From Hydractinia symbiolongicarpus (taxonomy: Eukaryota; Cnidaria; Hydrozoa; Anthoathecata; Hydractiniidae): a stretch of DNA of 64,000 bases. The notes beneath the pieces were generated by a model. That model had not been told where the DNA came from and searched no databases. It worked only from the letters and a program-made list of their open reading frames with translations. The position numbers and the translations under genes were made by a program. The stretch is taken from positions 11,036,001 to 11,100,000 of the forward strand of contig NC_079876.1 of assembly GCF_029227915.1 (NCBI RefSeq). Direction: 5' to 3'. Every line of letters begins with the position of its first letter. Positions within the stretch are counted from its first letter, which is position 1. This document shows, one piece after another, positions 1 through 12,097 of this stretch.

Positions 1-409
1 GCATTTTCAAAATTAACTTTCTCCATAACGGAAAAATGATTTAGTTCATGTGCCTGAGATGGTAATATTGTATTATAGTCAAGGTTTAGATAGAATTGAA
101 AAAATTTTCAGTTTTTTTCTGAGTCTTAATGTCAAAAATATTTTCTTCCTAAACATGATTTAACACGTATATGTTCATCCTTGACTATGAATATAAAGAA
201 TTAGAAAGAAAGAAAACATCCTGTAACTGCTTAACGCTACAACGCACTCATAAAAACATTTCTAATAATTAGTAACACGTTCTGTGGGTTTTCATACTTT
301 CTTAAGTCAGATGATGTCGTCACTACTATGAATATGCAATGCTTTACCACTATGAATATCGAAGTATTACACATAATTTATGAATACAAAAAAATTACAC
401 ACAACTTAC

Positions 410-3400
410 CCCTTATGTGAAGCTTTCCAGAATTTTGACGACAGATATGAAAGTCTACATCACTTTCTAGCCGCACCTTCATAATACCATCCAAATCAGA
501 ATTATCAAATATAACCTAACAAAAAAACACAAAATAAGATGAATTCATTAAAATGTTGTCAGTCAATTCTTTTACTAAACTTTAGGTGATTCTTCAATTA
601 CATAACATGCCAGGTCTCTTATGACAACTCGAAAATTGATACCTAGTGAGAGTTTTCTTTCGCTTTGGTATTACACTCTGGTAGGCTTAAAATTTTCTTA
701 CCTATACCATAGACATTGTTAAGACATAGTGCAACCTAGACTCTTAAAGGCACTGAAAGTTTTTAAGATGTCATATGCAAATTGTGCCTGCAAGGAGTTT
801 TACGAATTGATAGATAGATTGATAGATCTTCAATTTACTTTAGAGTTCATAGCAGTTACTCAAAAACAATTTCCCAACCCATAAGCTCTAGAAAATACTA
901 ATTTTCCTGACTTTATGCAAATTCACTGAAGCGACTTTAATTTAATGATTTAAAACCTTTGATCTTGGGAAAGCTGTTTTGGCCATCCGAGATTACAAGT
1001 TTTACAAAATTGTTTCGTTGGACGCTACTATTGGCTATCCTCTGACAGACTATCAAGGGAATTCCCAGACCCTAACTATTTAGTTTAACGGTATATGATT
1101 GCTAGAGTCTGAACTAAATAAATTGACAAATATTCTAATGCAGTAAAATATAATTATGCCATTATGAATCCATTTATTTGTATAAAACTGTGAGATGAGA
1201 AATGTATTAAAAACATATTTGGTTAGTATTATTTTTTGCCTTCGCTGAACTTAAAATACTGAAGAAATATTTTCTCGGATTTTTCAGACTCACTTAGCCA
1301 GAGATATTATTTTTCTTGATATTCCAGACTCACTTAACCAGGGATATTATTTTAAACATTGAAACTTGCAAAAGTGTAGTAGAGTTGATGCAAAATGTGT
1401 TGTAAAAACACAAAAACAGAGCAAGGCAGACAGGCAAGTAGGAAAAACAAACAAACAAACAAACCTTTAAATCAAATTTGTAACAATCAGGAGAATTAGT
1501 GCGATGAACAACTGTGTAATTCATTGTAAATGAGAACTTTAGTGTCAAACTGAGAATCCTACACAATAAAAACATGTTACCCAGACTGAAATATATTTCA
1601 AGTGTATCTTTGCTTAACTAAAACAATAAATGTTACCGATTTGAGAACAAAGAACTACAATTTTTACATAAAAAAAGGTTTTTAAGAACTACAATTTTTA
1701 CAGGCATAAATTAATTGAAACTATGAATGTTCTGCTATTGGAAGCAAGAAGCATAATTGTTATGTAAAAAGAGGGATTTTTTATAGTATTTTTTCATTTT
1801 TAAAATCAATAAAAGCTACATAGTAAATCTTCTCAGCTTTAATTTTTATAGAAAACAGCCAGAGGCGAAAAAGATTAAACAACTGATGAATAAAATCTTA
1901 CCATTGAAAGTTTGATGTCAAGTTATTACCCCTGATAAAATCTTGAAGAAGAGTTTCATTTGCCAATCCTTCTGGTGGTTTTAACTTATGACATGCTAAG
2001 AGAAAATTTTAAAGTACATAAGAATCTAATCGTTTCTTCAGCAAGATTAAAACATGTTTGTGTTCTATATTTAACACACCAATTACTTGTATTTATATAT
2101 CATTATTTTTCTAGTGTAAATCAAATAAAATGAAAACAAGATTCTATAAATCTATCTTGTTGACAAACTTTTGAAGGCATCAAATTTAAAACAAATAATT
2201 CTTCATCTATAGCATAGTAATAATCATAGTGATGCTCAAGATAGTTCCACTTCAATATGATGTACAGCAATGATACTGGGCTGTCGCGATCGGATTCACC
2301 TATTTATAAAGGCCAAAATCTGCGTGCACCACATATCGCATATTGCTGTATGTAGCGGAGTGGGTTTGTTTGTGGCTTCCAGTTCTGAAGATTGAAGATA
2401 TATATCACATGTAAACAATGTTCCTATAACATATATACACACCATTTTCGGCACTTTCACTCTTATCAACAATGTAGTAACCATCCTCACTCCTAGAAAA
2501 ACCATTGAAGTTTTTGTCTCTCTTCAAAGCACCTCGGCTTTTTCCATTTGAATCAATACATAACACCATTGGCGGGTATGTTTTGTTTTGATCTTGTAAC
2601 TCATATGAACCAATCATAATGTGGTTAAAATTGTAATACTAAAAAACAAAAACAACATACATTTTAAAAGTTCCTTCTATAGCTTCAAACAAAAATGGCG
2701 GATGTGATAGATGTGATGGAATTATAGTCTCTTATCATCCCAGACTTTGTAGAGGTTGTATATTGGTCTCAATAAGTGGTTTTTTGATATGATTGCCTCA
2801 CAAGTTGATGACCAAACAAAAATCAATATTTTTTTATGACAGAATATTTCAAGCAAAACATTGGCAATCCAAAACCTGGTGCTTGATAAAAAAAACTTTT
2901 AAATATACAAGGCCTTATCTTGCAGTCAAGTTTTCTGACTCAAACTCAACCATTAATATAGCCAGGAGACCCAGCATAATTTTTCTTACCACCGGGAAAT
3001 CGGAGTAGTTAGGGTGGGAAAAATTAGGCTGGGTCTCAAATGATTTTTCTGCGGCCAAAATCTGGCCGCGCTTTTTTTATTGGCTTATTCTATTGTTCTT
3101 TGCTCACGTGGTGCATGTCGGGGAAAGCCCTTTTTATCCAAATATTCTAGCGAGTGGTTTCACTCAACCTAACAAACATAAGTAAACTATAAAGTTTTTA
3201 CCACAGTAAGATGTGACCAAGCTTGGTAAACTACTCACAGATAAATTAAAATGGCCTCCGAAGGGATTAGTCACATTGTCCAATTTAAACTTGGGGTTTC
3301 CGCTGAGTCATTCGTTCGCGTCTAAGCTTTAGTTTGAGAGAAACTCATTTTATCAACTCGAAGAAGAAAGTTTAGTTAACTAGGCTAACGATACTGCAGT

Positions 3401-5958
3401 TGCGTTACTCGATTGACATTTGAACCCCCCAAAAAAACCCTGATTATGAGGTATATATATTTCGCAGGTTAAAACAAGAACAAGATGAAAACATGCATCA
3501 ATTCTATGTACGAGTTAAACAGCAAGGAAAAAAATGTGACTTTGATGCAAATTTAGAAAAAGAAATTAAGCAGCAATTAGTTTTATCAACAAACAAAAAT
3601 AAACTACGAAGATTCGAAAGTTACGTTAACTGATTTTCTTATATACGTGAAACAGCTAGAAGATTCGGAACAGAAAGCAGGCGAAGTAGAGAAAACAAAC
3701 AGACAGCAAGAAGAAGTTAAAAAGCTTACAAGACAAGTATCAAAAATTATCCAGGAACTAGAAATAGCCATTTAAAAAACAAAAACACCTGTTTTTGCTG
3801 TGGAGGTACATATCCACATCAAAATCTATGTGCAGCAGAAGGGAAAGAGTGCAACAAGTGTCACAAAATCGGACATTTTGCTAGATACTGCAAAAGTTCT
3901 GAGGGAAAGAAACTAAGGGGTAACAGGTCGGTGAACAAATTGGCTACTTCTAATTCCTTCGACTCTACTGATATTAATGATGATGAGGACTATCACTTAT
4001 TTACATTGTTTGATTATGCTAACTCAACTGAGTTTTTGTGTTGTTCTACTGTAAATGACATCATTCATAAAAAGTCAGAAGTTAGTACAGAAAGTTCAGA
4101 AACCACCCTCGCTAAACCCATTAATAATGCAGAACTCGCGCCTGTTAATTCTATAATTAGATTTCATGCCGAAGTTAAAGTGGAAGGAAGTACCGCTGTG
4201 CGATTCCTTATACGTGCTCACCCTTGAACATTTTGAATAAAAAAAAATTCAATAAAATTAACCAAAATTGCAAAGGAAATTTGAAGCTTGAAAAAACTTT
4301 AACAAAAGTCATTACGTATGGTCAAGAAAAACCAGCCTCCTTAAAAATTCTAGCTGTTATTTCATTATTAGTTGAAAATGATAAAACAATAGCCCTAAAA
4401 GAGTTTATGTCATCGATACAAATTGTGATTGTTGACATTGGCAAAAAAGTCGAAAAGAAACAACATAGTAATTAAGTTTTAAAATCTCTGAATACCAAGT
4501 TGATCATTTTTTATTTATTTATTTCAACCGATTTTTAGCATATGCCAGGAAGTGGTAGGCCATTGCTTGGGAAAATAATTTTGTGATCTTTTTTAACATT
4601 CAACATAAATTCAATATGTGAAGGTTCAGTTCTTTTGAAGTAGATATAAAACTAAATACAAAACTATTACAGCCAAAAAAACTTCTTTATTATTTCAACA
4701 TTTTCAAACAACTAACAAAATGAGATGCTGAAGTTAGCCAACCTGTTGCCAAGTAAAAAAGATGTGTTCATAAATTTGCTTCTTGGTGAAAAGTTCATGA
4801 TATCGTTGTCCAGTATAATCTACCAAAAACAAGTTTCGAAACGTTTCAATATTGTCTGTGTTGAATTGCACCACAGAGAATTCATCTACCGCAAATAGCG
4901 TTACCTGAAAGAGCAACAAGGACAAGAGAAATCACAAATATGTTTGCTGTATTTCATTTTGCCTTGATCTTACAGTAACTGAAAAAAAATTGAAAACAAA
5001 ATCAATTGAACTAGGATTCTTTTTTTTTAAAATATCATAAAATAGACATTGAGTTTCCATTGCCTTATTCTGTGTCAATCTAGCTTGGTAATTAAACTTT
5101 TGGTAAGGATACGAAATTGAGTCTTTTCTGTTGATAGGAAAATCATACTAATCTTGCTTGTCATAAATCCCATCCCATTACATTGTGTATTTTTTTATAA
5201 AAAAATACACAATGTAATGAGGATTGCAATACAACTATATGATATGCACTATCACGTGTACATGCATCATTAGCAATGCACCTTGTGTACTGTACTGATT
5301 CAAGGACTGTACTTTTCCAAAAGATGTAAAATTATTCCAATGTTTTTTTTGCAAGCGGAAAAAGTTAGTTTTACAGTAGCTACAATTATAGAAATCATTT
5401 CCACTGAGAAAGTAGCTCTCCAACTAGTTTACTTTTGTGTGAAGAAATGTTAAATTAAGTTACACTACAAGTGACTATATAAGGCAGACTTAACAGTTTG
5501 TCCTGAGAATTGAACTCGTTAGCTTTTGAGATCTGAGACTATAGGTGATAGATCTTAGGTGTTCAACGTCCTGATTTAGTGCTTCTATTGTGAAAGATTA
5601 AAGGCTTACTTGACAAAGTAATACAAATATTCATTGAAATATTTTAGAAATAATCAAATACATACAGTTTTTGAACAGAATGTAAATGGTATAAACAAGA
5701 CATCATTACCTGCACAGTGACCAGTATAATCTTTATAATTTGCAATATTAACTTCACTGGTTTCCTTCCACGATCTTTATACTTTTGATATGGGTTTTTA
5801 AAATACCATTTCAGTTTGTTTTTAATTTGTTCTTCCTCATTTATAGCATTGTCAATGCTTGAAATACTCGAAATGCTTTTTGAACGAGCATAAGATGAAT
5901 ACGAAATACCTTCCCCAAGCAGTGGCTCACTGGCAGAGTATTGTCTGTTGTGGCTCAT
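410..5958 (-). CDS. MCOLN: Mucolipin (TRPML) cation channel, 5' half; gene runs off the left edge
   Basis: Mucolipins are late endosome/lysosome TRP channels releasing Ca2+ and other cations; the 297 codons here cover the cytosolic N-terminus, TM1 and much of the luminal domain. Minus-strand coding exons are 5710-5958, 4743-4904, 2443-2638, 1902-1995, 1465-1549 and 410-515. Every junction has GT/AG sites and phases match throughout. Residues 1-83 include an EPLL dileucine and the family block [20 protein letters not shown], followed by the hydrophobic TM1 (about 70-92). Luminal residues include [19 protein letters not shown] and [10 protein letters not shown], each matching vertebrate mucolipin-1 blocks in the same order. 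Several N-x-S/T sequons (NKT, NET, NLT, NYT) fit a glycosylated luminal loop. The start is the ATG at 5956-5958; an acceptor at about 5981 just upstream implies a non-coding first exon. TM2-TM6 and the pore lie outside the window. Orthology is confident; the paralogue is not determined. Confidence 0.93.
2965..3037. repeat. Short foldback (hairpin) element
   Basis: The arm starting GAGACCCAGCATAATTTTTC (2965 on) is followed about 25 bases later by its inverted copy ending GGCTGGGTCTC (to 3037). This gives a MITE-like hairpin of about 73 bp inside a mucolipin intron. No target duplication was found. Confidence 0.55.
3466..4475 (+). pseudogene. Ty3/gypsy-like gag-protease relic, antisense inside a mucolipin intron
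   Basis: Broken plus-strand reading frames encode a gag C-terminus. They give a capsid-like Lys/Gln-rich stretch ([19 protein letters not shown]), then Cys/His knuckles around 3790-3895 (CFCCGG..., then [14 protein letters not shown]). A spacer with acidic residues follows. At 4160-4475 comes the start of an aspartic-protease-like segment in two overlapping frames. The catalytic Asp-Thr-Gly is gone at the frame break near 4225. No reverse transcriptase, integrase or LTR was found, so the copy is truncated and dead. The assignment rests on the order of zinc knuckle then protease; the clade is uncertain. Confidence 0.7.
5176..5219. repeat. 44-bp near-perfect palindrome
   Basis: Two 21-bp arms beginning CATTACATTGTGTATTTTTT and ending with the exact complement, separated by two bases, lie in the first coding intron of mucolipin. 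It could be a hairpin relic of a foldback element or a cruciform-prone site. Confidence 0.8.
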
Positions 5959-6696
5959 GTTTTTAGAAGAAGCAACAACTCTAAAAGAAACAACCAGATA
6001 TTCATTTTTCTCAAAAATATAATGTCTCTGGTCTGATGGGACAACTATTGTTTGGTGCAAGATCATACATACTGGGATAGTGCATGAAAAATGTGATGCT
6101 CTTCCACTTCACTGACTATTCTATTTTTAAAATACAAAATATGGATTTAGTATCTTTTGAAACACATAATTTTAAAAATATTAATTCCTATATTAAAAAT
6201 ACGAAATACTTACTTAATACGACTTCTTATTAAAAAAACATATTTTTACAGAAGAAACCTTAGTTTTTACCAAGAACAATTTAAATTATTTAATTTTTCA
6301 GAAGCCACCAAAAGCCTTTACAACTTTATAAATAAAATGTGTGAATTAATGATCTCGTCCCTACACATATATCTATGACTGACAAAGGTTTAGTGCCTAA
6401 ATATATATATTGAAATACCTTTTGTACCAAAAACAAAAAACAAAATTGTTTGCAAGTTTTTAATATACTGCTATTCACATGTACATGTTTATGTAAAAAA
6501 TATATTTCACAACAACTGCGTTTGAAACACTTTTACTGCAATTAAAATAGCAGTTTCGGTTGCATTCTTTTTATAACAAAATAGAGAGATTTAGGGCATT
6601 CTCTCGCTAGAGATGTTTTTCTAATCATTTTAGAACAAATAACAGCAATATTTAAGCTTCGAATCATTATATAAATGAATAATGCTCCAGCCGGCC

Positions 6697-6739
6697 GACG
6701 TCACAATTTATTTTTACCGGGCATTGTGGGATTGAAGTG
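6697..6739 (-). promoter_or_regulatory. Candidate mucolipin promoter with CRE-like and ZNF143-like motifs
   Basis: A locally GC-richer patch about 740 bp upstream of the mucolipin start codon carries GACGTCAC (6697-6704, CRE-like). On the minus strand it also carries CACTTCAATCCCACAATGC (6721-6739), which resembles the animal ZNF143/Staf core-promoter motif. The placement suits a first non-coding exon of the minus-strand gene. This is inference from motif likeness; no TATA box or transcript end can be seen. Confidence 0.3.
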
Positions 6740-6937
6740 CCTTTCCTGTTCAAGGCTGGAAAGAGTTCCCGTCTCTAAATATTCCAACCATGTTTAACTA
6801 TGGTCATGTCTATCACTACCTTAGTTAAATTAGTAGACCATCCTTCAGAGACTGAGTTGACAATAATGATTTTGCGGAAGATACTGTGACAGCAACGCCA
6901 AACACTTAGATGCTTAAAAACTTGTTTTTTATAGATG

Positions 6938-7025
6938 CAGCAAAAATATTTCTTGTGCTGTTTTGAAAGTTATACAGCAAGAATATTTCTTGTGCTGTTT
7001 CAAAATTTATACAGCAAGAATGTTC
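6938..7025. repeat. 37-bp direct repeat, about 2.3 copies
   Basis: The motif CAGCAAGAATATTTCTTGTG recurs at about 6938, 6975 and 7012 with few changes. It lies just beyond the 3' end of the Tc1-like transposase and may belong to the subterminal part of that element. No clean terminal repeat was matched on the far side. Confidence 0.7.
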
Positions 7026-7128
7026 AGTTTTATTATATAAAGTAGTTCTTTAAAAACCAGATGCCTTTCTCCTTTCTGTTGGTTTTAATGACTTTCAGAA
7101 TTACCTTGCGTAAGTGTCAAATATACTT

Positions 7129-8101
7129 TCAGCATTTTTCTGGCGTCACAGTTGACCATATTTCCGAAATTGCATTTACCAATTCTTCTTTCGTAGGCGG
7201 TTTATAATCATTTCGAATTTTTTCCTTCATTTCATGCCAAAAGTTTTCTATAGGGTTCATGTCTGGTGATTCAGGCGGGGTTTTCCACCAGTTTATTTGA
7301 TTTTCCTGCATCACTTGTGACGCTTTCAAAATATTGCGTTTTTGGGTTGTGCCCATCTGGAAATACATCGGAAATAAACGGTTTTAACATATTTTTTAAA
7401 ATTTCTTCAGAGTAGAACTCTTTGTCCATTATGCAGTGAAAAATTAAAATTGAAGATGTGCCACGTTTTGATATGCATCCCCAAACGTTAAGTTTAAAAG
7501 AATGTTTTGGTTTTTCTTTTAATTTTACTGGCTCCCACCAGCGATGAAAAGATACCTTTGCGTTCCAGTCCATTTGAATGCAACTCTCGTCTGTCCATAA
7601 AACATTGCCGAAATCATCTTTCATTTCTTGTACTTTTTTAGCGAAGATAAGCCTTTTTTGACGATTTAATTCCCTTACAAGTTGACAGTACTTTGTCCCA
7701 GTGGAGTACCAACCGAGACCACGTCTTAATCTTTTGATTTTACTTGTAGAAAAGCTAACATTATATTGCTGAAGCAAAAGTTGTCCAAGTTTGTTAGCAG
7801 TGAGTTCATCGTTTTTCTCCATGCAGGTGTCGATAAAATCGAAAATGGGGTTTGTAACATTTATTGGTGATTTCGGTTTCCTTGGAAGATTTGCAATAGA
7901 ATGATGCTTGGCCCACTTTTGAAAAAGACGATATATCGCTGACCTTCCAACATTATATCTTTCACTTTTAAGTCTTTTCTTAATTTTAGTGACACCAAGG
8001 TTTTCATTTTTTAAATTGATAATTCTTTGACGAACATGATCAGGTAATTGTTTCCCTATTTCCAGTGCTCCTTCTTTTTGATTTGTTGATAAGAAATACA
8101 A
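7129..8101 (-). pseudogene. Tc1/mariner-type transposase, frameshifted
   Basis: The transposase would cut and paste its own element through a DDE/D catalytic triad. Reading down from 8101, the first frame (276 codons) has two helix-turn-helix regions (VRQRIINLKNENLGVTKIKK; VGRSAIYRLFQKWAKHHS). It then has the first catalytic block LWTDESC and the family motif KLNVWGCISKRG. After FPDGHN (about 7345-7368) the frame breaks. It resumes in a second frame (7129-7368) with the third catalytic block PPESPDMNPIENFW. The middle motif, normally an Asp-Asn block right after the FPDG region, is missing at the junction, so a small deletion destroyed it. Terminal inverted repeats were not recognised. Type is confident; this copy cannot be active. 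Confidence 0.88.
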
Positions 8102-8102
8102 A

Positions 8103-8190
8103 ACCGAAACTCAAATTCTCTATTAATCACTTCTGTTTTTTCACTCCTGAGTACAGTTAGAGTAAGAAATAAAAGAGCCGAAAATTTCAT
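8103..8190. repeat. Left remnant of the tactc(c)cgagta tandem array
   Basis: A degenerate unit with CACTCCTGAGTACAGTTAGA and AAAAGAGCCGAAAAT matches the units that resume at 11616. This shows that the LINE between them was inserted into a pre-existing array. Confidence 0.7.
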
Positions 8191-8201
8191 TCGTCATTTA
8201 A

Positions 8202-11200
8202 TATATACGGTGAAGGGTCTCCGTATACGGTGAAGGGTCTCCTTAAGAGACAAGAGAGGAGTTAAACGTCCTCCACCATACCTTAGTTTAAAGGGGCGAT
8301 TGTGGAAGTCCCATGAAATGCCACATAGTGATGGTGTCACTTTAAAAAACACCCAGTCCGGTCTGTGAACGGTTGGCGCTAGGAAGGGCATCCAGCTGTA
8401 AAACAATGCCAAAACTCTTTATTAATGGCCGTAAGAATAGTTAATCAGACAAACTGCGTAAACGGGGCTGGAACTCTAAGGAGTGAAGGTGCCGGGCACG
8501 GTAGGACAGATGTCAGATGTGAGCATTGTCAGACCGTTACCCAGCTATCACATCACAAGGTAGATAACACTAGGTTGAGGATGGCTAGTGTAAATGTTGG
8601 TACTCTGAGAGGTAGAGCAGGTGAAGTAGTTGAAATGTTAGAACGTAGATCTGTTGATATGTGTTGTGTTCAGGAAGTTAGGTGGAGAGGAGCTTCAGTG
8701 AGATTTGTGGAAGGTAGGAGGGCAAAGTATAAGCTTTTTTGGATTGGTAATAGTGATGGATATGGAGGAGTTGCATATTCGTTGCAGAGAAGTGGGTAGA
8801 AAAAGTAATAGATGTTATGCGAGTTAATAGTCGTATTATAGTGATAAAGTTTTTGATAGGTAATAGGATTGTCACTTTTCTGTCAGTTTATGCTCCACAG
8901 TGTGGACTCAGTGAGGAAGATAAAGATAAGTTTTATGATGAGTTAATAGCAGTCACATCAAAGTTTGGAGACACTGAACTTGTCACGGTGGGCGGCGACT
9001 TTAATGGTCATGTTGGGAAGTCATCTGAAGGTTATAGAGGTGTGCATGGAGGCTATGGATTTGGGAGCAGAAATAAGGAAGGGGAGAGATTGCTTGAGTT
9101 TGGAATGGCAACGGACATGGTGGTTTGCAACACATCATTCAGTAAGAGACAGAGTAGGCTGATAACATATGAGTCAGGTGGTTGTAAGACACAGATAGAT
9201 TACTTTTTGGTTAGAAAGTCAGACAAGAAAGTGGGGAAGGACGTGAAAGTTATATCGGGGGAAGAGTGTGTTTCCCAGCATAGGTTGCTGGTTTGTGATA
9301 TTATCTTGAAGAATGTTAAAGAAGCCAAGGGAAACTACAGGCCCCGTTGTAAAGTCTGGAAGCTGAAGGAAGAGATTGTAGCGAGACAATTTAGTGCAAA
9401 AGTTCAGCAGTTAGCCCACAATGGTCAATGTGATAGTGACAATGTTGAAAGTACTTGGACTACTTTGAAGAATTGTCTTCTAGAAGCTTCTGATGATACC
9501 TGTGGGTGGACGAAAGGACCAGCTAGACATAGACAGACCTGGTGGTGGAATAATGAGGTTGACCAGTGTATAAAGGAAAAGAGGAAACTTTGGAAAGAGT
9601 GGAAGTCAGGTGGTAGTAAAAATATTTACTTAGAAGCTAAGCGTCGGGCTCGTACAGCAGTGTATAAGGCAAAATCAGAAGCAGAGAGAAACAGATTTGC
9701 AGATGTGTTAAGAAGGGAAGACCAGCGCAATGAGGTATTCAAGATAGCAAAGCAAATGAAGAAGACTAATCAAGATATTGTAGGTGAGAAGTGTATACGT
9801 AATGATGAAGGTGTTTTGGCTAGCACAGAGGAGGAGAAAAGGGTAGCTTGGAAGAATCATTATCAGAGGTTGCTTAACACTGAGTTTGATTGGGACGAGG
9901 ATAATTTGTCTGATGATGATGTCGTGGAAGGGCCAGCCATGCAGATCAAGACAGAATGGGTAGTGGAGGCTATTAGGAAAATGAAGATTGGCAAGGCTGC
10001 AGGAGTATCAGGTATTGTTGCAGAGATGGTAAAAGCATCTGGATATATTGGAGTTGAGCTTATTACAAGTCTTGCTAACCAGATTATAAAGGATGGTGCT
10101 ATTCCGAGTAGTGAATTGTTTCAAGGGCAAGGGTGATGCATTAGAAAGGGGTAACTATAGAGGTTTGAAGTTGGTTGATCAAGTAATGAAAGTTATTGAA
10201 AGAGTGATTGATAAGTTACTTAGAGAAAGAATTGATATAGATAAGATGCAATTTGGTTTTGTTCCAGGGTGTGGCACTACAGATGCAATATTTTTACTCA
10301 GACAGCTTCAGGAAAAGTATTTAGGAAAGAGAAAGAATCTCTATTTTGCCTTTGTAGATTTAGAGAAAGCTTTTGATAGAGTGCCACGTAAAGTTATTTG
10401 GTGGGCTATGAGAAAATTATAGGTGTGGATGAGTGGCTAGTTACGATGGTTCAGTCTATGTACAGCAATGCTAGAAGTTGTGTCAGGATTAACGATTCAT
10501 TTAGTGATGAATTTAGTGTAAATGTTGGTGTACATCAGGGTTCTGTACTTAGTCCTTTGTTGTTTATTCTAGTCTTAGAAGCGCTGTCGATGGAGTTCAG
10601 AACAGGTTGCCCATGGGATTTATTGTATGCAGATGATTTGGTTCTCATAGCAGAGTCGATGGAAGAATTAGTTGAAAAGTTTGAGAAGTGGAAGAAAGGA
10701 CTAGAAGAGAAAGGGATGAAGGTAAACACAGCAAAGTCTAAAGTCATGATAAGTAGCATTGCAGCCAAGTGTGACCTTGTAGTTGGAAAGTGGCCTTGTG
10801 GAGTTTGCAGGAAAGGGGTTGGTAGTAACTCAATTTTTTGTCAGACTTGCAAGCATTGGGTACATAAGAAGTGCAGTAGTATTAGTGGAAGGTTAAGAGC
10901 TGGCATACAGTTTGTATGCAAGCGTTGCAAAGGTGAGATTATAGAGAATGAAGTATTTCCAGCTTTAATAATGTACAACAGTGGCTCGTTAGAGATAGTT
11001 AAGAACTTCTGTTACTTAGGTGATATATTGGGCAGTGAAGGGGGTGTTGGAAGAAGTGTTACTTGCAGGATAGGTTCTGCTTGGAAAAAGTTTAGAGAGT
11101 TACTTCCTTTATTGACTAGCAGAGTCCTGTCAATTGAGGTAAAAGGTAGGTTGTATGAGGCCTGTGTAAGAAGTGTTATGTTGTACGGTAGTGAGACATG

Positions 11201-11617
11201 GGCAGTGAAGCAGGAAGATCTTGACCGTTTAGAAAGGAATGATATGAGAATGGTTAGGTGGATGTGTAATGCCAGTCTGAGAGACAGAAAGAGTTCAGAT
11301 GAGCTAAGAAGCAGGCTAAGTCTCTGTAGAATTAAAGATGTTATCCAGATAAGAAGATTGAATTGGCTGGGGCACTTGGAAAGAATGGAGGAGGATAATT
11401 GGGTAAGAAAGTGTAGAGACTTGATAGTTCCTGGGGCAAAGCCCAGAGGCAGACCGAGAAAGACTTGGCAGGTTATAAGGACAGACTTGATAGAGAGGAA
11501 GTTGAGTTTAGATCTAACACAGTCTAGATCAGATTGGAAGAGGGTCATTAATATACCCCGTCCAACCCATGCTAGCATGGAAAACGGACGTTAAGCCGAG
11601 AATGATGATGATGATGA
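8202..11617 (+). mobile_element. Non-LTR retrotransposon (APE-type LINE), nearly full length
   Basis: The element begins near a duplicated ACGGTGAAGGGTCTCC (8208-8240). It ends with the palindromic CCATGCTAGCATGG and a (GATGAT)n tail at 11602-11616, a typical LINE 3' end. The flanking array reads ATTTAATA on the left (about 8187-8194) and ATTTAATA on the right (about 11616-11624), a plausible target duplication. The coding part has apurinic-type endonuclease, reverse transcriptase and a C-terminal zinc-finger/tail region. The intact tail and continuous order suggest a fairly young insertion, although the frame is broken several times. Confidence 0.85.
8425..11594 (+). pseudogene. LINE polyprotein: endonuclease + reverse transcriptase, several frame breaks
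   Basis: Consecutive open segments are 8425-8799, 8817-10136, 10093-10422 and 10398-11594. The first has the endonuclease start (LRMASVNVGTL, CVQEVRW). The second has VGGDFNGHVG and the SQHRLL block, followed by a basic linker. The RT core holds FVDLEKAFDRVP (motif A), HQGSVLSPLLF, and YADD at about 10628. After the RT comes a PHD-like finger (CGVCRKG...FCQTCKHWVHKKC) inserted before FCYLGD, then a conserved tail (WLGHLERMEEDNW, KPRGRPRKTW). A stop near 8799 and frameshifts near 10115 and 10410 disable this copy. Target-primed reverse transcription is the known mechanism of the family; the exact clade is not assigned. Confidence 0.88.
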
Positions 11618-12045
11618 TTTAATAACCTTTGTTTTTGTACTCCTGAGTATGGTTAGAGTAAGGGATAAAAAAGCCGAAAATCGAATTTCTTATTTAATGA
11701 CTCTGTTTTTGCGCTCCCGAGTACAATGATAGTAGGAAATAAAAAAAGTTGAACATTTTAGTTTTTGTACTCTCGAGTATAGTAAGAATATAAAACAAAG
11801 CAGGTAATTAAATTTCTATTATAATAACTTGTTTTTGCACTTCCGAGTACAATGAGAGTAGGAAATAAAAAAAAGCCGAACATTTCATTTATCATTTAAT
11901 AACCTTTGTTTTTGTACTCCCGAGTATAGTTAGAGTGAGAATCAAAAAAGCCGAAAATCAAATTCTTTATTTAATGACTCTATTTTTGCACTCCCGAGTA
12001 CAATGAGAGTAAGAAATGAAAAAGCCGAAAACTAGCTATAAAAGA
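11616..12045. repeat. Tandem array of about 70-bp units, upstream of a small gene
   Basis: About six degenerate units share TTTTTGTACTCCCGAGTA, then AGAGTAAGAAATAAAAAAGC and GAAAAT-ATTTAAT. They continue the array interrupted by the LINE. The last unit ends about 50 bp before the ATG at 12098, so the array may have served as promoter/subterminal sequence for that gene. That role is inference. Confidence 0.75.
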
Positions 12046-12097
12046 GTTTGCTTCCTTAGGAATTCATTTTAAGTGTCTTTATTTATCTGAGTTCATT

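Noticed and set aside
60-409. Next mucolipin exon behind the acceptor-like site near 60
   Set aside because: In the required phase it meets TGA within two codons and does not encode the expected second transmembrane region.
3931-4475. Two host genes (98 and 83 codons)
   Set aside because: They continue the zinc-knuckle gag relic upstream and overlap at a frame break in a protease-like segment, so they are one decayed retroelement.
11012-11578. 188-codon minus-strand open frame
   Set aside because: It lies opposite the LINE C-terminal coding region and has no domain.
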